Assembly: GCA_030849075.1 (NCBI GenBank)
Contig: JASAOO010003552.1
Coordinates: 62,001 to 126,000, forward strand
Direction of reading: 5' to 3'
From: Zelonia costaricensis
Lineage: Eukaryota > Euglenozoa > Kinetoplastea > Trypanosomatida > Trypanosomatidae
DNA length: 64,000 nt
Shown here: in pieces, positions 27,804-37,701 of the stretch
Numbering within the stretch: position 1 is the stretch's first letter
Layout: the number at the start of each line of letters is the position of its first letter
Program-made: the position numbers and the translations under genes
The notes under the pieces: model-generated
What the model saw: the letters and a program-made list of their open reading frames with translations, nothing else
What the model was told of the DNA's origin: nothing
The model's database searches: none

Positions 27804-29105
27804 ATGGCGCCCTCCTACGTGTTTGTTCTCCACTCCGGAGACGGCTACTACACGGACGACCTGGTCGGCAACGCACTGCGGTGCCTACACGCGGTGCAGC
27901 GCAGCGTGCGCGCGGCATCGCCTGACTTTGTGCCCACGATTGCCGTGCTTTTTGCAGACCCGCATCGCGGCATCGAATGCGTGTACTCGTCGGCGGTGCC
28001 AGACCGCAACCACGCGCTGGACCGCGTGGCGGCCACGCACCCGTCCCTGACAGACTCAGCGGGCGCGGTCTTCTCGAGCGAAGAGGGGCAGACGACGGAG
28101 CAGCAGCTGAGCTCCTTCGCGCAGCTGTTCCGCCTCCGCTCTCACCAGCTCCTCCAGGACGCGGTCTTGCAGGCTGCGCAGACGCACAACAACACCGTCC
28201 CAACTGAGGCAGCTGTCAAGGCGAGCTCATCGCCCGTGAAGGGAGTCAAGAGTCTCACCGCCGAGGTCAGCTCGTCGACGGCCACGGCGGCTGTCGACAT
28301 GTGGGGATCGCTGGCTGGTGCACTGCTTGCCGCCACCTGCTTCCTCCGTGCGCACCCCAGCAGCGCCTTCCGCGTCGCCTCCGCCGAGGAGGGGGACGCC
28401 AGCGAGGCTTCAGCTGGCACCGCCGCGCAGCAGGAGGCCGATGCCGGCAACGGCACAGGGCGCGCAGCACCACCGCCACCACCACCGCGCAGCGCGGGTA
28501 GCGTGGTGGTGTTCAGCGACGCCGACGTCGGCGGAGCTGCCCCGCCGCCGTACAGTGCCGAGTGCGCCCTCGCCGTGGCTGCTGTTACGGCGAGCAAGAT
28601 GGGCGTGCCTGTCTCGTGTTTTGGCGGTGCCGCGGCGACCGCCGCGGAGACTGCGGCGACGAACCGACTCACAGCCCTCGCCGCGAGCCTCGGGGGTGTG
28701 TGTGCCGCGCGGTTCCGCCTGCAGGACCTCGGCCAGCTCCTCGACGGTGCGAGCGCCGCTGCCACGCGCGTCGGCACCGGTGTCCGGCAGCGGCGCGACC
28801 GCATTACCTCACAGTACATTGTGGACCCGACGATGCTTCCGCTGACCCCGTCGGAGTCGGCGGGCGCGCAAGGCGGCGCCGTTCTGCCTGCCGCATCGCC
28901 GCCTTCCAAGCGGTCTCGCGCCGAGTCGGGCGGCGCGGCGTGTGTGTCGCATATGGGCTGGTTGTGCCCCTCCTGCATGGCAGTCGTGCACCGCCACCTC
29001 GGCGACTCCTCGGCTGCCCCGGGAACGGAGGACAGCGCGGGCGGTGACGGCGGTGGAGCGGACCACCAGGTCGGCCCCCCGTGCCCGTACTGCCGTGATG
29101 GGTGA
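27804..29105 (+). CDS. TFIIH subunit Tfb4/p34-like protein
   Basis: Tfb4 is a von Willebrand A-type subunit of the TFIIH core, used in transcription initiation and nucleotide-excision repair. The 433-residue product has a vWA-like start (SYVFVLHSGDGYYTDDLVGN), a strand SVVVFSDADVGG near 235 and a helix-strand pair with SKMGVPVSCFGG. The C-terminus carries the family's layout: LGGVCAARFRLQDLGQLLDG, a linker, then a small zinc-binding end with CVSH, LCPSC and PCPYC motifs (about 378-432). Human p34 has the same order. Large Ala/Ser/Pro insertions separate the blocks. The first vWA metal-site motif is not canonical. The match is by motif order only, so 'vWA plus zinc ribbon protein' is the cautious description. 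Confidence 0.55.
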   Translation: MAPSYVFVLHSGDGYYTDDLVGNALRCLHAVQRSVRAASPDFVPTIAVLFADPHRGIECVYSSAVPDRNHALDRVAATHPSLTDSAGAVFSSEEGQTTEQQLSSFAQLFRLRSHQLLQDAVLQAAQTHNNTVPTEAAVKASSSPVKGVKSLTAEVSSSTATAAVDMWGSLAGALLAATCFLRAHPSSAFRVASAEEGDASEASAGTAAQQEADAGNGTGRAAPPPPPPRSAGSVVVFSDADVGGAAPPPYSAECALAVAAVTASKMGVPVSCFGGAAATAAETAATNRLTALAASLGGVCAARFRLQDLGQLLDGASAAATRVGTGVRQRRDRITSQYIVDPTMLPLTPSESAGAQGGAVLPAASPPSKRSRAESGGAACVSHMGWLCPSCMAVVHRHLGDSSAAPGTEDSAGGDGGGADHQVGPPCPYCRDG

Positions 29106-32100
29106 GCTCGACGAACTCGCGGGGAGCCTCGACGCTGACGACTGCTGCACTTGCAGCCCTGCCAACTCCCTCTTTTCGGTCGAAGGGAACACTGAGGAAT
29201 AGCATGCGATGTCCGGAATGGAGAATGCGAACGCTGCGGCGAACCACCTATTTGGGGCCAGGGCACGAAGGTACTGAACTCAGCTGTTTTTGTATTGACA
29301 TCCGTGTGGGCTCAAACGGGACAGCTCAGAAAGTGCACTCCGTTGCAACTACTGCGTCTCGGCTACGGCCAAGAAGAAGAACGAGGTTGTGCTTTATCGT
29401 CAAGAGAACGCAGCCAACCACGTCTTCTTGGCTGTTTTCCCTTCCCTTTTTCTTCTGCCAGACTCTCCGCTTTGCACTGGAACTCTCTCTCTCTCCGTAT
29501 CTCTTTCGCACGTCCACTGTCCCCCCCCCCCCATCGTCTCCTCCGCTCCATACACACACACACACATTCACACGCCCTTGCTCTCCCGTGTGCATCGAGT
29601 GTCCTGAAGTTGCTTGGATACGGCACCAGCCTCTCCCCCACCCCCGGTAGACTCCATTCAACCACCCTCTCCTAAAAAAAAGAAAAAAAACGGACGCACG
29701 CACACACACACACACACACCGAAATCCAGAAGCAGCTGAAGGCCCCGCGCGCGGGGCATCCATAGGTTTCTCACCCATCATACCCTCCTTCCCACTCCTC
29801 TGGATCACTGTCGTCGCCGGCGCTGGGCCTCTCTCTCGCCCCCCCCAAACCCCTCACGCCATCGGCGGCGACACACCTCACTACTCCCCCCTTCTCCCAC
29901 TTCTCGCGCACTCCAAACACACGCAGACGCACGCGGCCACCCTCTCTTGTTGACCTACTCGTACGCGGCACTGCTTATTCGTGGCGTATCCAGCTTGCTT
30001 TCTCACTTCACCCTTTTGGCTGACTTTTTTATTGCTTCTCCCTCTGCTGTCCCTGTTGTGTGTGTCCCCTCCATTTCCTCCGCGCGACGACCTCTGCTCC
30101 GCTTCTGCACGCGTTGTGCACCGGCTCGTGAACTTCTTTTTCTGTCAAGTGCGTACGTGTTCACGTAGGATTCGTTTCACTGGACCGACCAGGCGTGTGG
30201 GCACGCGCGCGCAGTTCTCTGTTTCTTTTTTCTGTTTCTTTTTGCGTGTGTACAAGAACTGAGGTTGACCGATTTGTTCTGCCCGCCTTCACGTGCTTCT
30301 TGGCTCTGCTTGTTTTTGTGCTTTGTTTTTTTGTGCCCCTTCGCCTGCGTCCGTGCCGTGCTGCGGTGCATTCCGTCTTTATCAGCTCTCCTCCGCACTT
30401 CTGTCTCCCCCCTTTCCCAGTCCTTTCTTCCACCCGCACACGAGCGCACGTTGTCGCAGTCGCTGACACGGCATTTCCTGTTGTGCCTCCCTCGATTCTC
30501 TGCTCTTTCACCCCCACCAAACCGTCTGCTTTCGTCTCTTCTCCCCTTTTTCGCTGTCCTTCTTCACCTTACTTGGTTTGTGCGTTGTGCAGGCCGCTGA
30601 GGAGGTGGCAAGCTGCACTGAACCGTTTCGTTCCCGCTGTACTGGTCTGCGTGCGCAGCGCGTGCGATTCTGCCGGCGTGCCTGCACCGCTAGCTTCTCA
30701 GTGCTCCTCGACGTTGTACTCCCCCCGAGAGGAACCCGCGTCTCTTTCCCTCGCCCTGCGCGGCCTCCTCTCGCGACTTCCACGAAGAGGTGAGGCTCTC
30801 GCGCCCCTCCTCACCGCTGCTCTGCTTCCCACCCCCCGTCTGCTTTGCCTCCTCCTCTTTGTCCCCCTCCCTGTCTTTTCTCGCAGGTCGAGCCCTGCGT
30901 GGACACCGCCTTCGTCGTGTGCTGCGGCACCCCGTCATCGACCTGCCCGGCGAGCAGTTCGCCGCCTCCGTCCGCTTCTCCCCCTTTCTGCACGCCGCTG
31001 GCGCACTAGCACGCGTTTTGCGGTGCTCGCTTCTTTCCTGCCTTCGACACTGCATCGCCCACGCGCAGCTTCTGGTGGGCTTGCGCCAGTGCGACGACGA
31101 AGAGGGCACTGCCGGGGCATTCGCTCCCACCCTTACCTGTAGGCGTGCTTGTGTGCGCGCCGCCACGATTCTCTCCGCGTGCGTGAGTCCACGTGCTTCT
31201 CATTGTGTGTGTGTGTGTGTGTGTGTGTCGCCTCCAGCGCGGCACCCCCCCCTTCCCCCTTGGCGGTCCCTTTCCCTGCGCTCCTCTTTTCTTTCTCGCT
31301 TGTGTGACTTCGAGGAAGTGCAAAAGGAGTACGGCCTGCCAATTGTCGTGAGCCCACGCATAGCTTCCAGCTCAGCCACCCGGGGGCGGCGCTCTTTGTT
31401 CTCTTGCTGCGCTGCTGCACGGCGCCGTCCTTCCTCCGATCGCTGCTACGGCGCCACGTTGAGCTACGTCGGACCGCGACGAGAAGAGCGAAAGAAAAGG
31501 AGAAGGGAGCGGGAGGCGGTCTTCATACGGCGAGCGCACACTGGTGCAACACACACTCGCATCGACGCGGCGTCGTCACTGGCAAAAAAAAGAAAGTCGA
31601 TTTTGCACAGCACGCCGCTCCCCACTTTCGCTCCTCATCTTCTCGCCCTCCTCGAGCCGCCCTCGCAGTCTTCTGGCTGCTCATTTCTTCTCCCCTTGCT
31701 TCTTCAGCTTTCACTCCACTTCCCCCCCTCATCCACGTCTTTGTTGTTCTTGTTTTCCAAGTGCGCGCTGCTATTGCTTCTCTTAACTGCGCTGCCTACA
31801 ACCCCACTCCCCTCTACCCTCTCGTTGACTGCCTTGCGTCGCGTGTGCCTCCCGACTACCTCTTTTTCTTTGTTTGTTCCTGTGGTGTTTTACGGACAGC
31901 TGCCTTTGACGCGCTCTTCTTGAAGCCCCTTCACCATCTATCTAAAGCTAGCCCCTAAGTAACGTCGCTGAAGTGTGTCTGGGTCGTAAGGGGAAGCGCG
32001 TACGCCTGAGGTGCCTTTGTGTTTTCTTGTTTGGTCTAGCTCTCCGTGTTGAGCCTCTCACAAACACAGCAACCGCCTGCCACACGCACTGCGCGAACTT

Positions 32101-32873
32101 AGGCACGTGCACGGCGCGGCCTTTTCAGCGGTGACTTTGAGGTCACTCGACTGGAGGAAGAGTGCTGGTTTCCTGGCGTGTGGCCCCGGGGCATCAGCGT
32201 TGCTGCGCTGCGTCTCGAGTTGCATCTGCTCCGCTTTCTTTTTTTTTTTTTCCGCACTGCTGCGCGTACACGTTTTGGTGTCTCGCTGATAGTCCCACGC
32301 TGTGTTCTGTGTCTTGTGGCTTTGACTTCTTGTCTTTTCAGCCCGCTTGCTGTCGATTCGCGGTTTGCTTCCCTTTCGCCTGTCTCCGTCTGCGTCAGTG
32401 CGCCGTAAGCATAGAAGCAGCGACGGGACAGCGTGAAAGAGCAGCGAACCCCCCGACCTGGCAGCGCGACAGAACGGAGCAGCGTGACGCCCACTGTTGA
32501 ATCGGTGCACGAAGCAACAGAAGCCACTGCACAAGTTCTTTCTCTCTCGTCGAAAGGGAGAGGGAGGAAAGCTGCAGCGTGGCCGCCTCGCCATTTCGAT
32601 CCCGTTCCGTCTCTTCTCGTTGTTGTATTGTGCTTGTTCGTTCTCGTGCTGCTTTCGGACCCCGATTCGAGTTTCTAGTTTGCGCCGAGCTCGTGCACCC
32701 GCTCCCCCCTGCCAGTGCACGCACCTCCCTACTCCGGCGCATATACACCCTCGTCCACGCGCCTTGCGTGACTCCGTGCGGATTTCGCGCTTGTTTTCTC
32801 GTTCTCGACTGCTACTCCATCCTGCGGGTCGAAGCAGCCGTCGCACTGGGATCGGCAGCTCTAGGCCCAGCAC
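29106..32873. other. Longest gene-free stretch of the window (3.8 kb)
   Basis: No coding region is supported. Open + strand frames at 30195-31142 and 30790-31923 exist, but they are rich in Cys, Ser, Phe and Leu as expected from translating pyrimidine-rich DNA and contain GT-run-derived Cys-Val repeats. Features seen: a 12-base C run at 29521-29532, AC runs at about 29552-29571 and 29699-29720, a GT run at about 31204-31228 and oligo-T at about 32238-32251. Several strong pyrimidine tracts followed by AG occur. A non-coding transcript or very long UTRs would fit. Confidence 0.5.
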
Positions 32874-35237
32874 ATGCTGTCCTCCGACTACGCCGACACG
32901 GTTCGCCTGGGCGGCTACGAGGCGAGCTCATCCAACGAAGTGGACGCCGTGGCGGCGGCCTCCAGCAGCCCACCGACAAGTCGATGCGTTTCGCCGTATC
33001 CGCCAGCTGCCGGCGCACCGGCCACCGCCGCCGCCCTCAACGGCGTCACCGCGCACCTGGAGGGTGTGGCACGCAGTTGCGAGAGGCGCTCGTCCTCGTC
33101 GCACACCCGCCCCACTTCCCCGTGGCTCGACCGGCACAGCGCGTCCTCGACCAGCTTCGACGCAGACGACGAGGCGGATGCGCAGTCACCGTCTGACGCC
33201 TCAGAGCAGGCAGTCGCGCCGCTGGAGTACGCGGCCCACCCCGCTGTGGAGGCGAGCTCAGACACCGCAGCCGACGCGCTCTCCCTCGTCAGCCCGGCAG
33301 CGACCGAGGCCGCGGCAGCGGCGGCCAGCTGCAGTGGGGTGCATCGCTGCGGCTGTGCTGCTGGCCTGCCCCCGCTGGCCCGCCACCGCGCCGTCAGGCG
33401 CAGCACGCCGCAGGCGGAGGCGGGCAGCAGCGACGCGTTGTCGCCCACCTCCCCGACGGTGCCCTTCGCAACCAAGGCCGCCAGCTCCGCCGCGGCTGCT
33501 GCCGGGCCTGGTGCCGCGGATGTCGCCGGAAGGCCGAAGACGTTGGCCTCTGCCTCCGCGGCGGCTCGTGCGGTGACCCCGCCGCACCAGCAGCCCTCGC
33601 CGCGCGACGTGCAGGACGACGAGTCGGACGACGCAGCGGAGCGGAGTGCCGCGGCGAGCCCGCCGGCGCACCCGCCGTCCTCGTTGCCGCCCTCGCTTGC
33701 CGCCTCAACCACCACGGCGTTGACCTCGTTTGAGCCGCTTTCGGGCGCTGCCGCCGCCGCCGCTGCTGCTGCTGCTGCTGCCATGCCGCCGTCGCCGCTG
33801 GGGTCGCGGCTGCGTCTTCCGTCTGCGTCCGCCACCGAGCTGCAGGAGTACGGCTGCTGTGTCTTCTTTTTTCCCGCGCCTTTTGTTTCGTGGCTGTTCC
33901 CGTTTGTCGGGCACGTCGCGATCAGCAACGCGGAGGGCTCACGGCTGTACACCTTCGAGTCGTCCTACTACGTCCGCGAGGAGAAGCTCGTTGCGGTGCT
34001 GGACCGCGTGCTGCGTGCCGAAGCGCAGGAGCCGCGCACGGCGTCGGTGCTGCGAAACGCATCGCACCTGGCCAGCCCGTCCGACGCCGGCGGCGCCCTG
34101 CACGTCGCGAGCCCGCTGCGCTCCCCGTCGTCGTCGCAGCAGCCCGGCCGGTCGGCCATGAGCGACGGCTCCGGCTCCGACGCGGCCATGACCTCGCCAT
34201 CGGACACGGGTGCCGCCTCCCCCTTCCGGCACAGCGTCACGGCCCCCGTGTTTCCGTCGCGCTCGAGCGCCCGCCCGCCGCGCCGCACGGGGCGCTCACG
34301 GTCCACTGGGGCCGCCGCGACCTCGGGCCACGCCCACACGCCGTGCGTCCGCATCTGGGACCTCAAGCCGCTGCTCATGGAGAGCCGCGGCCGGCGTACG
34401 CGTCGCACACCGTACGGGTTCACGACGCAGGGTGGCAAGCAGGCCGCGGCCGCGCTGTGGGAGCGTCTGCAGGGGTTTTTGCAGCCCGCGGAGGCAGCAC
34501 CCGCCGCGTCAGCAAACACCGGCTCGTCCAGCGAGACGCGCGCCACCGCGCCGCGCTCGCCCGTCTCGGCCATGAAGCGTCGATCGAACAGCGATTACAA
34601 CAGTGACGACGCGGACGGCGCCGCCGCCACCGCCGCGGCGGGGATGAGCAGCAGCAGCAGCAGCAGCGGCGCGGAGGACGAGGACGCGTACGAGCTGCTG
34701 GACGCGGAGACGGCGCGGTTTTACAACCGCAACCTGCACGCCACCATCCGCCTCTTCCGCGGCAGTGCGGACGGCAGCATCAACTCCCCCGATGTCGTGC
34801 TGCAGCACCACAGCTCCTTCTCCTTTGTCGGCTTTGTGCTGGAGGCGTGTGGGATCGGTAGTCAGGCGCGCCAACGACCTGCCACTGCAGCCGCAGCCGC
34901 GGCACCAGCAGCGGCCGCGGCTTCCAAGTCGCCCGCTACGATGCCGTTGAACGGGCACGCCAGGGCTGCTGGGACAGGGGCCGGGGTCTCGAGCGGGCCG
35001 CCGGCGGCGACGTCCACCGAGTCGACAGAGTCCGAGGATGAGATCCGCTGGGGTGTCGCGAAGCTGCTGTTCCACGTGTCTGTGTTCGGCAAGTGGCACC
35101 GCGGGGAGCGGCGACTGTGGCGCGTCACACACGGCGGCAGCATCTCGAGCGCCACCATCCTATGGATCGCGATTCTGTCCATCACCGTCTACTACCTCCA
35201 GCTGCTCTTCAGCGCGTACGCAACGAAGGAGGTGTGA
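32874..35237 (+). CDS. TMEM222/DUF778-like membrane protein with large low-complexity insertions
   Basis: The 787-residue product has a disordered, Ala/Ser/Pro-rich N-terminal 320 residues including a run of about a dozen alanines just before residue 305. The conserved part begins at about 327 with CCVFFFPAPFVSWLFPFVGH, very close to the DUF778/TMEM222 start (WTP.P...W.FPF.GH), then SYYVREE, and after an insertion WDLKPLL (about 495). Later parts of the family pattern appear as ARFYNRNLHATIRLF (about 615) and HHSSFSFVGFVLEACG (about 645), in place of the family's segment on cysteine, histidine and asparagine. A C-terminal hydrophobic helix (ILWIAILSITVYYLQLLF, about 762-780) ends the protein. 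Membrane location is inferred; the function of the family is unknown. Confidence 0.7.
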   Translation: MLSSDYADTVRLGGYEASSSNEVDAVAAASSSPPTSRCVSPYPPAAGAPATAAALNGVTAHLEGVARSCERRSSSSHTRPTSPWLDRHSASSTSFDADDEADAQSPSDASEQAVAPLEYAAHPAVEASSDTAADALSLVSPAATEAAAAAASCSGVHRCGCAAGLPPLARHRAVRRSTPQAEAGSSDALSPTSPTVPFATKAASSAAAAAGPGAADVAGRPKTLASASAAARAVTPPHQQPSPRDVQDDESDDAAERSAAASPPAHPPSSLPPSLAASTTTALTSFEPLSGAAAAAAAAAAAAMPPSPLGSRLRLPSASATELQEYGCCVFFFPAPFVSWLFPFVGHVAISNAEGSRLYTFESSYYVREEKLVAVLDRVLRAEAQEPRTASVLRNASHLASPSDAGGALHVASPLRSPSSSQQPGRSAMSDGSGSDAAMTSPSDTGAASPFRHSVTAPVFPSRSSARPPRRTGRSRSTGAAATSGHAHTPCVRIWDLKPLLMESRGRRTRRTPYGFTTQGGKQAAAALWERLQGFLQPAEAAPAASANTGSSSETRATAPRSPVSAMKRRSNSDYNSDDADGAAATAAAGMSSSSSSSGAEDEDAYELLDAETARFYNRNLHATIRLFRGSADGSINSPDVVLQHHSSFSFVGFVLEACGIGSQARQRPATAAAAAAPAAAAASKSPATMPLNGHARAAGTGAGVSSGPPAATSTESTESEDEIRWGVAKLLFHVSVFGKWHRGERRLWRVTHGGSISSATILWIAILSITVYYLQLLFSAYATKEV

Positions 35238-37701
35238 CGGGCGCCGCACCCTGGCAGCAGCGGAGGATGACGTGCGCAAGGTGCGCTGTTCTGCGTCACG
35301 TTCACCCCTATGCGTTGCTGTGGTAATGACTCCGGCGTTTTGGAGAAAGCTGCGGGCTTCCGGCACCCCATACCTTGCCCGCATGATGCTTGCGTGGTGA
35401 CTGAACCGTTGTTGCGGTATGTGCTGGCTTCCGCGGCACTAGAGGTGCGCACTCGCTGGTCTCATCTCAGCGCCTCGGCGGCGATGGATAAGATTGCGGT
35501 GTTTTCCTGCACGACACATTCATACATTTTTTTTTCGCCTGTGTTTTCTTCGTGTCGTCTATTCCCACTTTTGATTCTCGAGGATGAATGCCGCAGTGCC
35601 CTCGCGTCATCACCTCCGTGTGTGCACCCCTCGTTCGCTGCTCTTTTTCTCTGTTTGCGGCTTTTTTTTTTTCGGGATGCTGTCGGCGTGTGCCTTTGGT
35701 GTTTCAGTTCTGGTGTGTGCCCCCCGGTGCTTAGAGCTTCCTGACGGGTTGTGATGCGGTATTGCTCGTCTTTGAGGTGCGTGCTGCACCTGCCTCGAAG
35801 GTGGCAGCGGATGCTTGTTTGCGCACTGTCCGTTGGCGTCGCTTCGTCTCTGTTTCTCCGTTTGTTTTTTCTCCCGTGTGCCACAGCGGTTCGCGCGATT
35901 GCATCTGGGTTGTCCTTGTGTGTGTCTGTGTTTTCGCTTCTCCGCGTGCTCGTCTTGTTTTCGACTCGTGGTTTCGCGTGGGCACACTGGTATGTGTGCG
36001 TTGGTTTATGAGTTTGACAGCTCTCACGATGTGTGCTATCTTGTCTTCCAGTTTCCGAAAGTGCCGTGCCGTCGTCGCGTCCCTGCATACGCCCAACGTG
36101 CGGCCCACCGGATGTGTTTCTGTCGCTCGTCGCGCCCCCCTCTTGTGTGTCTCCGTGCCCCTACTCCCCTGCATCTCTCCCCTTCTGAGCCTCTTCGCGC
36201 CCCCCACCACCCCCTTAATCGACTCCTCTCCACGCCAAAAGGTACGTCTACCGCTGCGTGAGGGGTGTCGTTGCATGCTTACGCCGTTGCAGCAGCTCTT
36301 CTCCGCGTGTGGCATCCTCGTGCTGCTCCTCCAAAAGAAGGCGATTCACGGGCCGCGTGCGGTGCTGTGGATGGCGCGCGAAGTGGGTCGCAGCGAGACG
36401 GACCCCATTTCGGAGGAAGAAAGACGATCTCGTGCGTGGTTGACACGCGCTGCTGCCCCCTTCCCACTCACGCCTTCGCCCTCCGCGAGACGCAGGTCGC
36501 TTCTGCTCACCGGCGCGGAAGCGGCGCTCACGGCTCAGCTGGGTCTGTGTGTGTGCGTGTGTGTGAGAGAGGGGGGGGGGAGGGAAGCACTCACCCCCCT
36601 CGTTCTCGCCTCACCGCTTGCACCGCATCTCTCGCACTTTTTTCTTCTCTCCTTTCCCCATTTCTGTTCTCTCGTCCGTGTTACCTCGCGTCTTGGTTGC
36701 ACAGTGGCGTCTGCAGCCAACACCACTACCCACACAAGCACATTTATTCAATTCTGCACAGCTCCTTTCCCACCCTCCCTAGGCGCTCCGGTGGCACCCG
36801 CCTGCGTGGATCTGCGTCGTATTGCTTCGTCTACCGCTACGCTCACACAATAGCAAACACACGCACACACAAGCAAAGGTAGACACACACGCACACATAC
36901 AGACACATAGGCTCTATCACTGCACCTTTCTCCTTTTTTTTTTGTTGCGTCGCGTGTCACGCACCTCACTCTCGGCTCTCCTTCCTGCCTCTCACCCCGT
37001 TCGCTATTTGCGCTGTCTCGGTGGCGAGTCGTACTCCTCCACGGCGCCGCTGCGACGCCACTCTTCGTGCCACGTCCGCTGCCCTCGTCGCTCCGCCCAC
37101 CTTTTTCCTCCTCCCGCTCGCCTCGTGTTTTTTTTCCACACTCCGCTGGGACACCGTCTTTGCGCCCGCCAGCGTTACCTGTTATTTACAAACGTGGCGC
37201 GATCCCGAGTGCCTCGAGCACTGAGCCAGCACCTTTGACTGAGGTTGTGTGCGGGTGCGTCTGCGTGTCAGGGCCCGCCTGCGCAAGAACGTTCCGCTTC
37301 GCCTTGCCTCCACCGTGACGCATCAGTGCGCCGGGCGTGTTGTCGACTTGGCTCGTTGTGTAGCAGCCCCCCCTGCGCGTTCACCGCCAGCGCCAGCGCC
37401 GCGCCGCACTTCTCCCTCCCTCCCTCTGTTTCTCTTTTCTACGTCTGTTGCTTTGCCAGCCGTCGGGTTTTAACACGGCACCCGTTGCTCAAGCTCCCCG
37501 CTGTGAGGCACGGCAAGCGGCACCGCATCACCACGAACGCTGCGGTCACACTGAGGTCCTCCCCCCCTTCCTGTCTCACACACACGAATAGCCGCGAGCG
37601 CTGCGCAGCACACTCCCTCCACATCCTTTTCTGTTCTTGCGTGTCTTACTCGCCTCTCCTAACCGTTTGCTTTTGTAGTGTCGCTTCTGCGCTCGTGGAG
37701 G
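35238..37701. other. Spacer upstream of CDP-diacylglycerol synthase
   Basis: No gene is visible in 2.5 kb. Strong T/C-rich stretches occur (35520-35560, 35630-35670, 36610-36680, 36930-37000, 37390-37450), plus a G-run at about 36569-36578 and AC-rich DNA at about 36850-36905. Open + strand frames here show only translated pyrimidine tracts. Confidence 0.5.
37651..37678 (+). promoter_or_regulatory. Candidate trans-splice acceptor for CDP-diacylglycerol synthase
   Basis: CGCCTCTCCTAACCGTTTGCTTTTGTAG ends in AG at 37677-37678 and includes a CTAAC box like a branch site. The mature mRNA would begin at 37679, only 23 bases before the ATG at 37702, and would exclude the in-frame GTG at 37678. Confidence 0.55.

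Noticed and set aside
30195..31923. Two long + strand open frames (30195-31142 and 30790-31923) in the 3.8 kb spacer
   Set aside because: The products are rich in Ser, Cys, Phe, Leu and Arg, include Cys-Val repeats from a GT run and show no domain or conserved-looking segment; this is what pyrimidine-rich DNA gives when translated.
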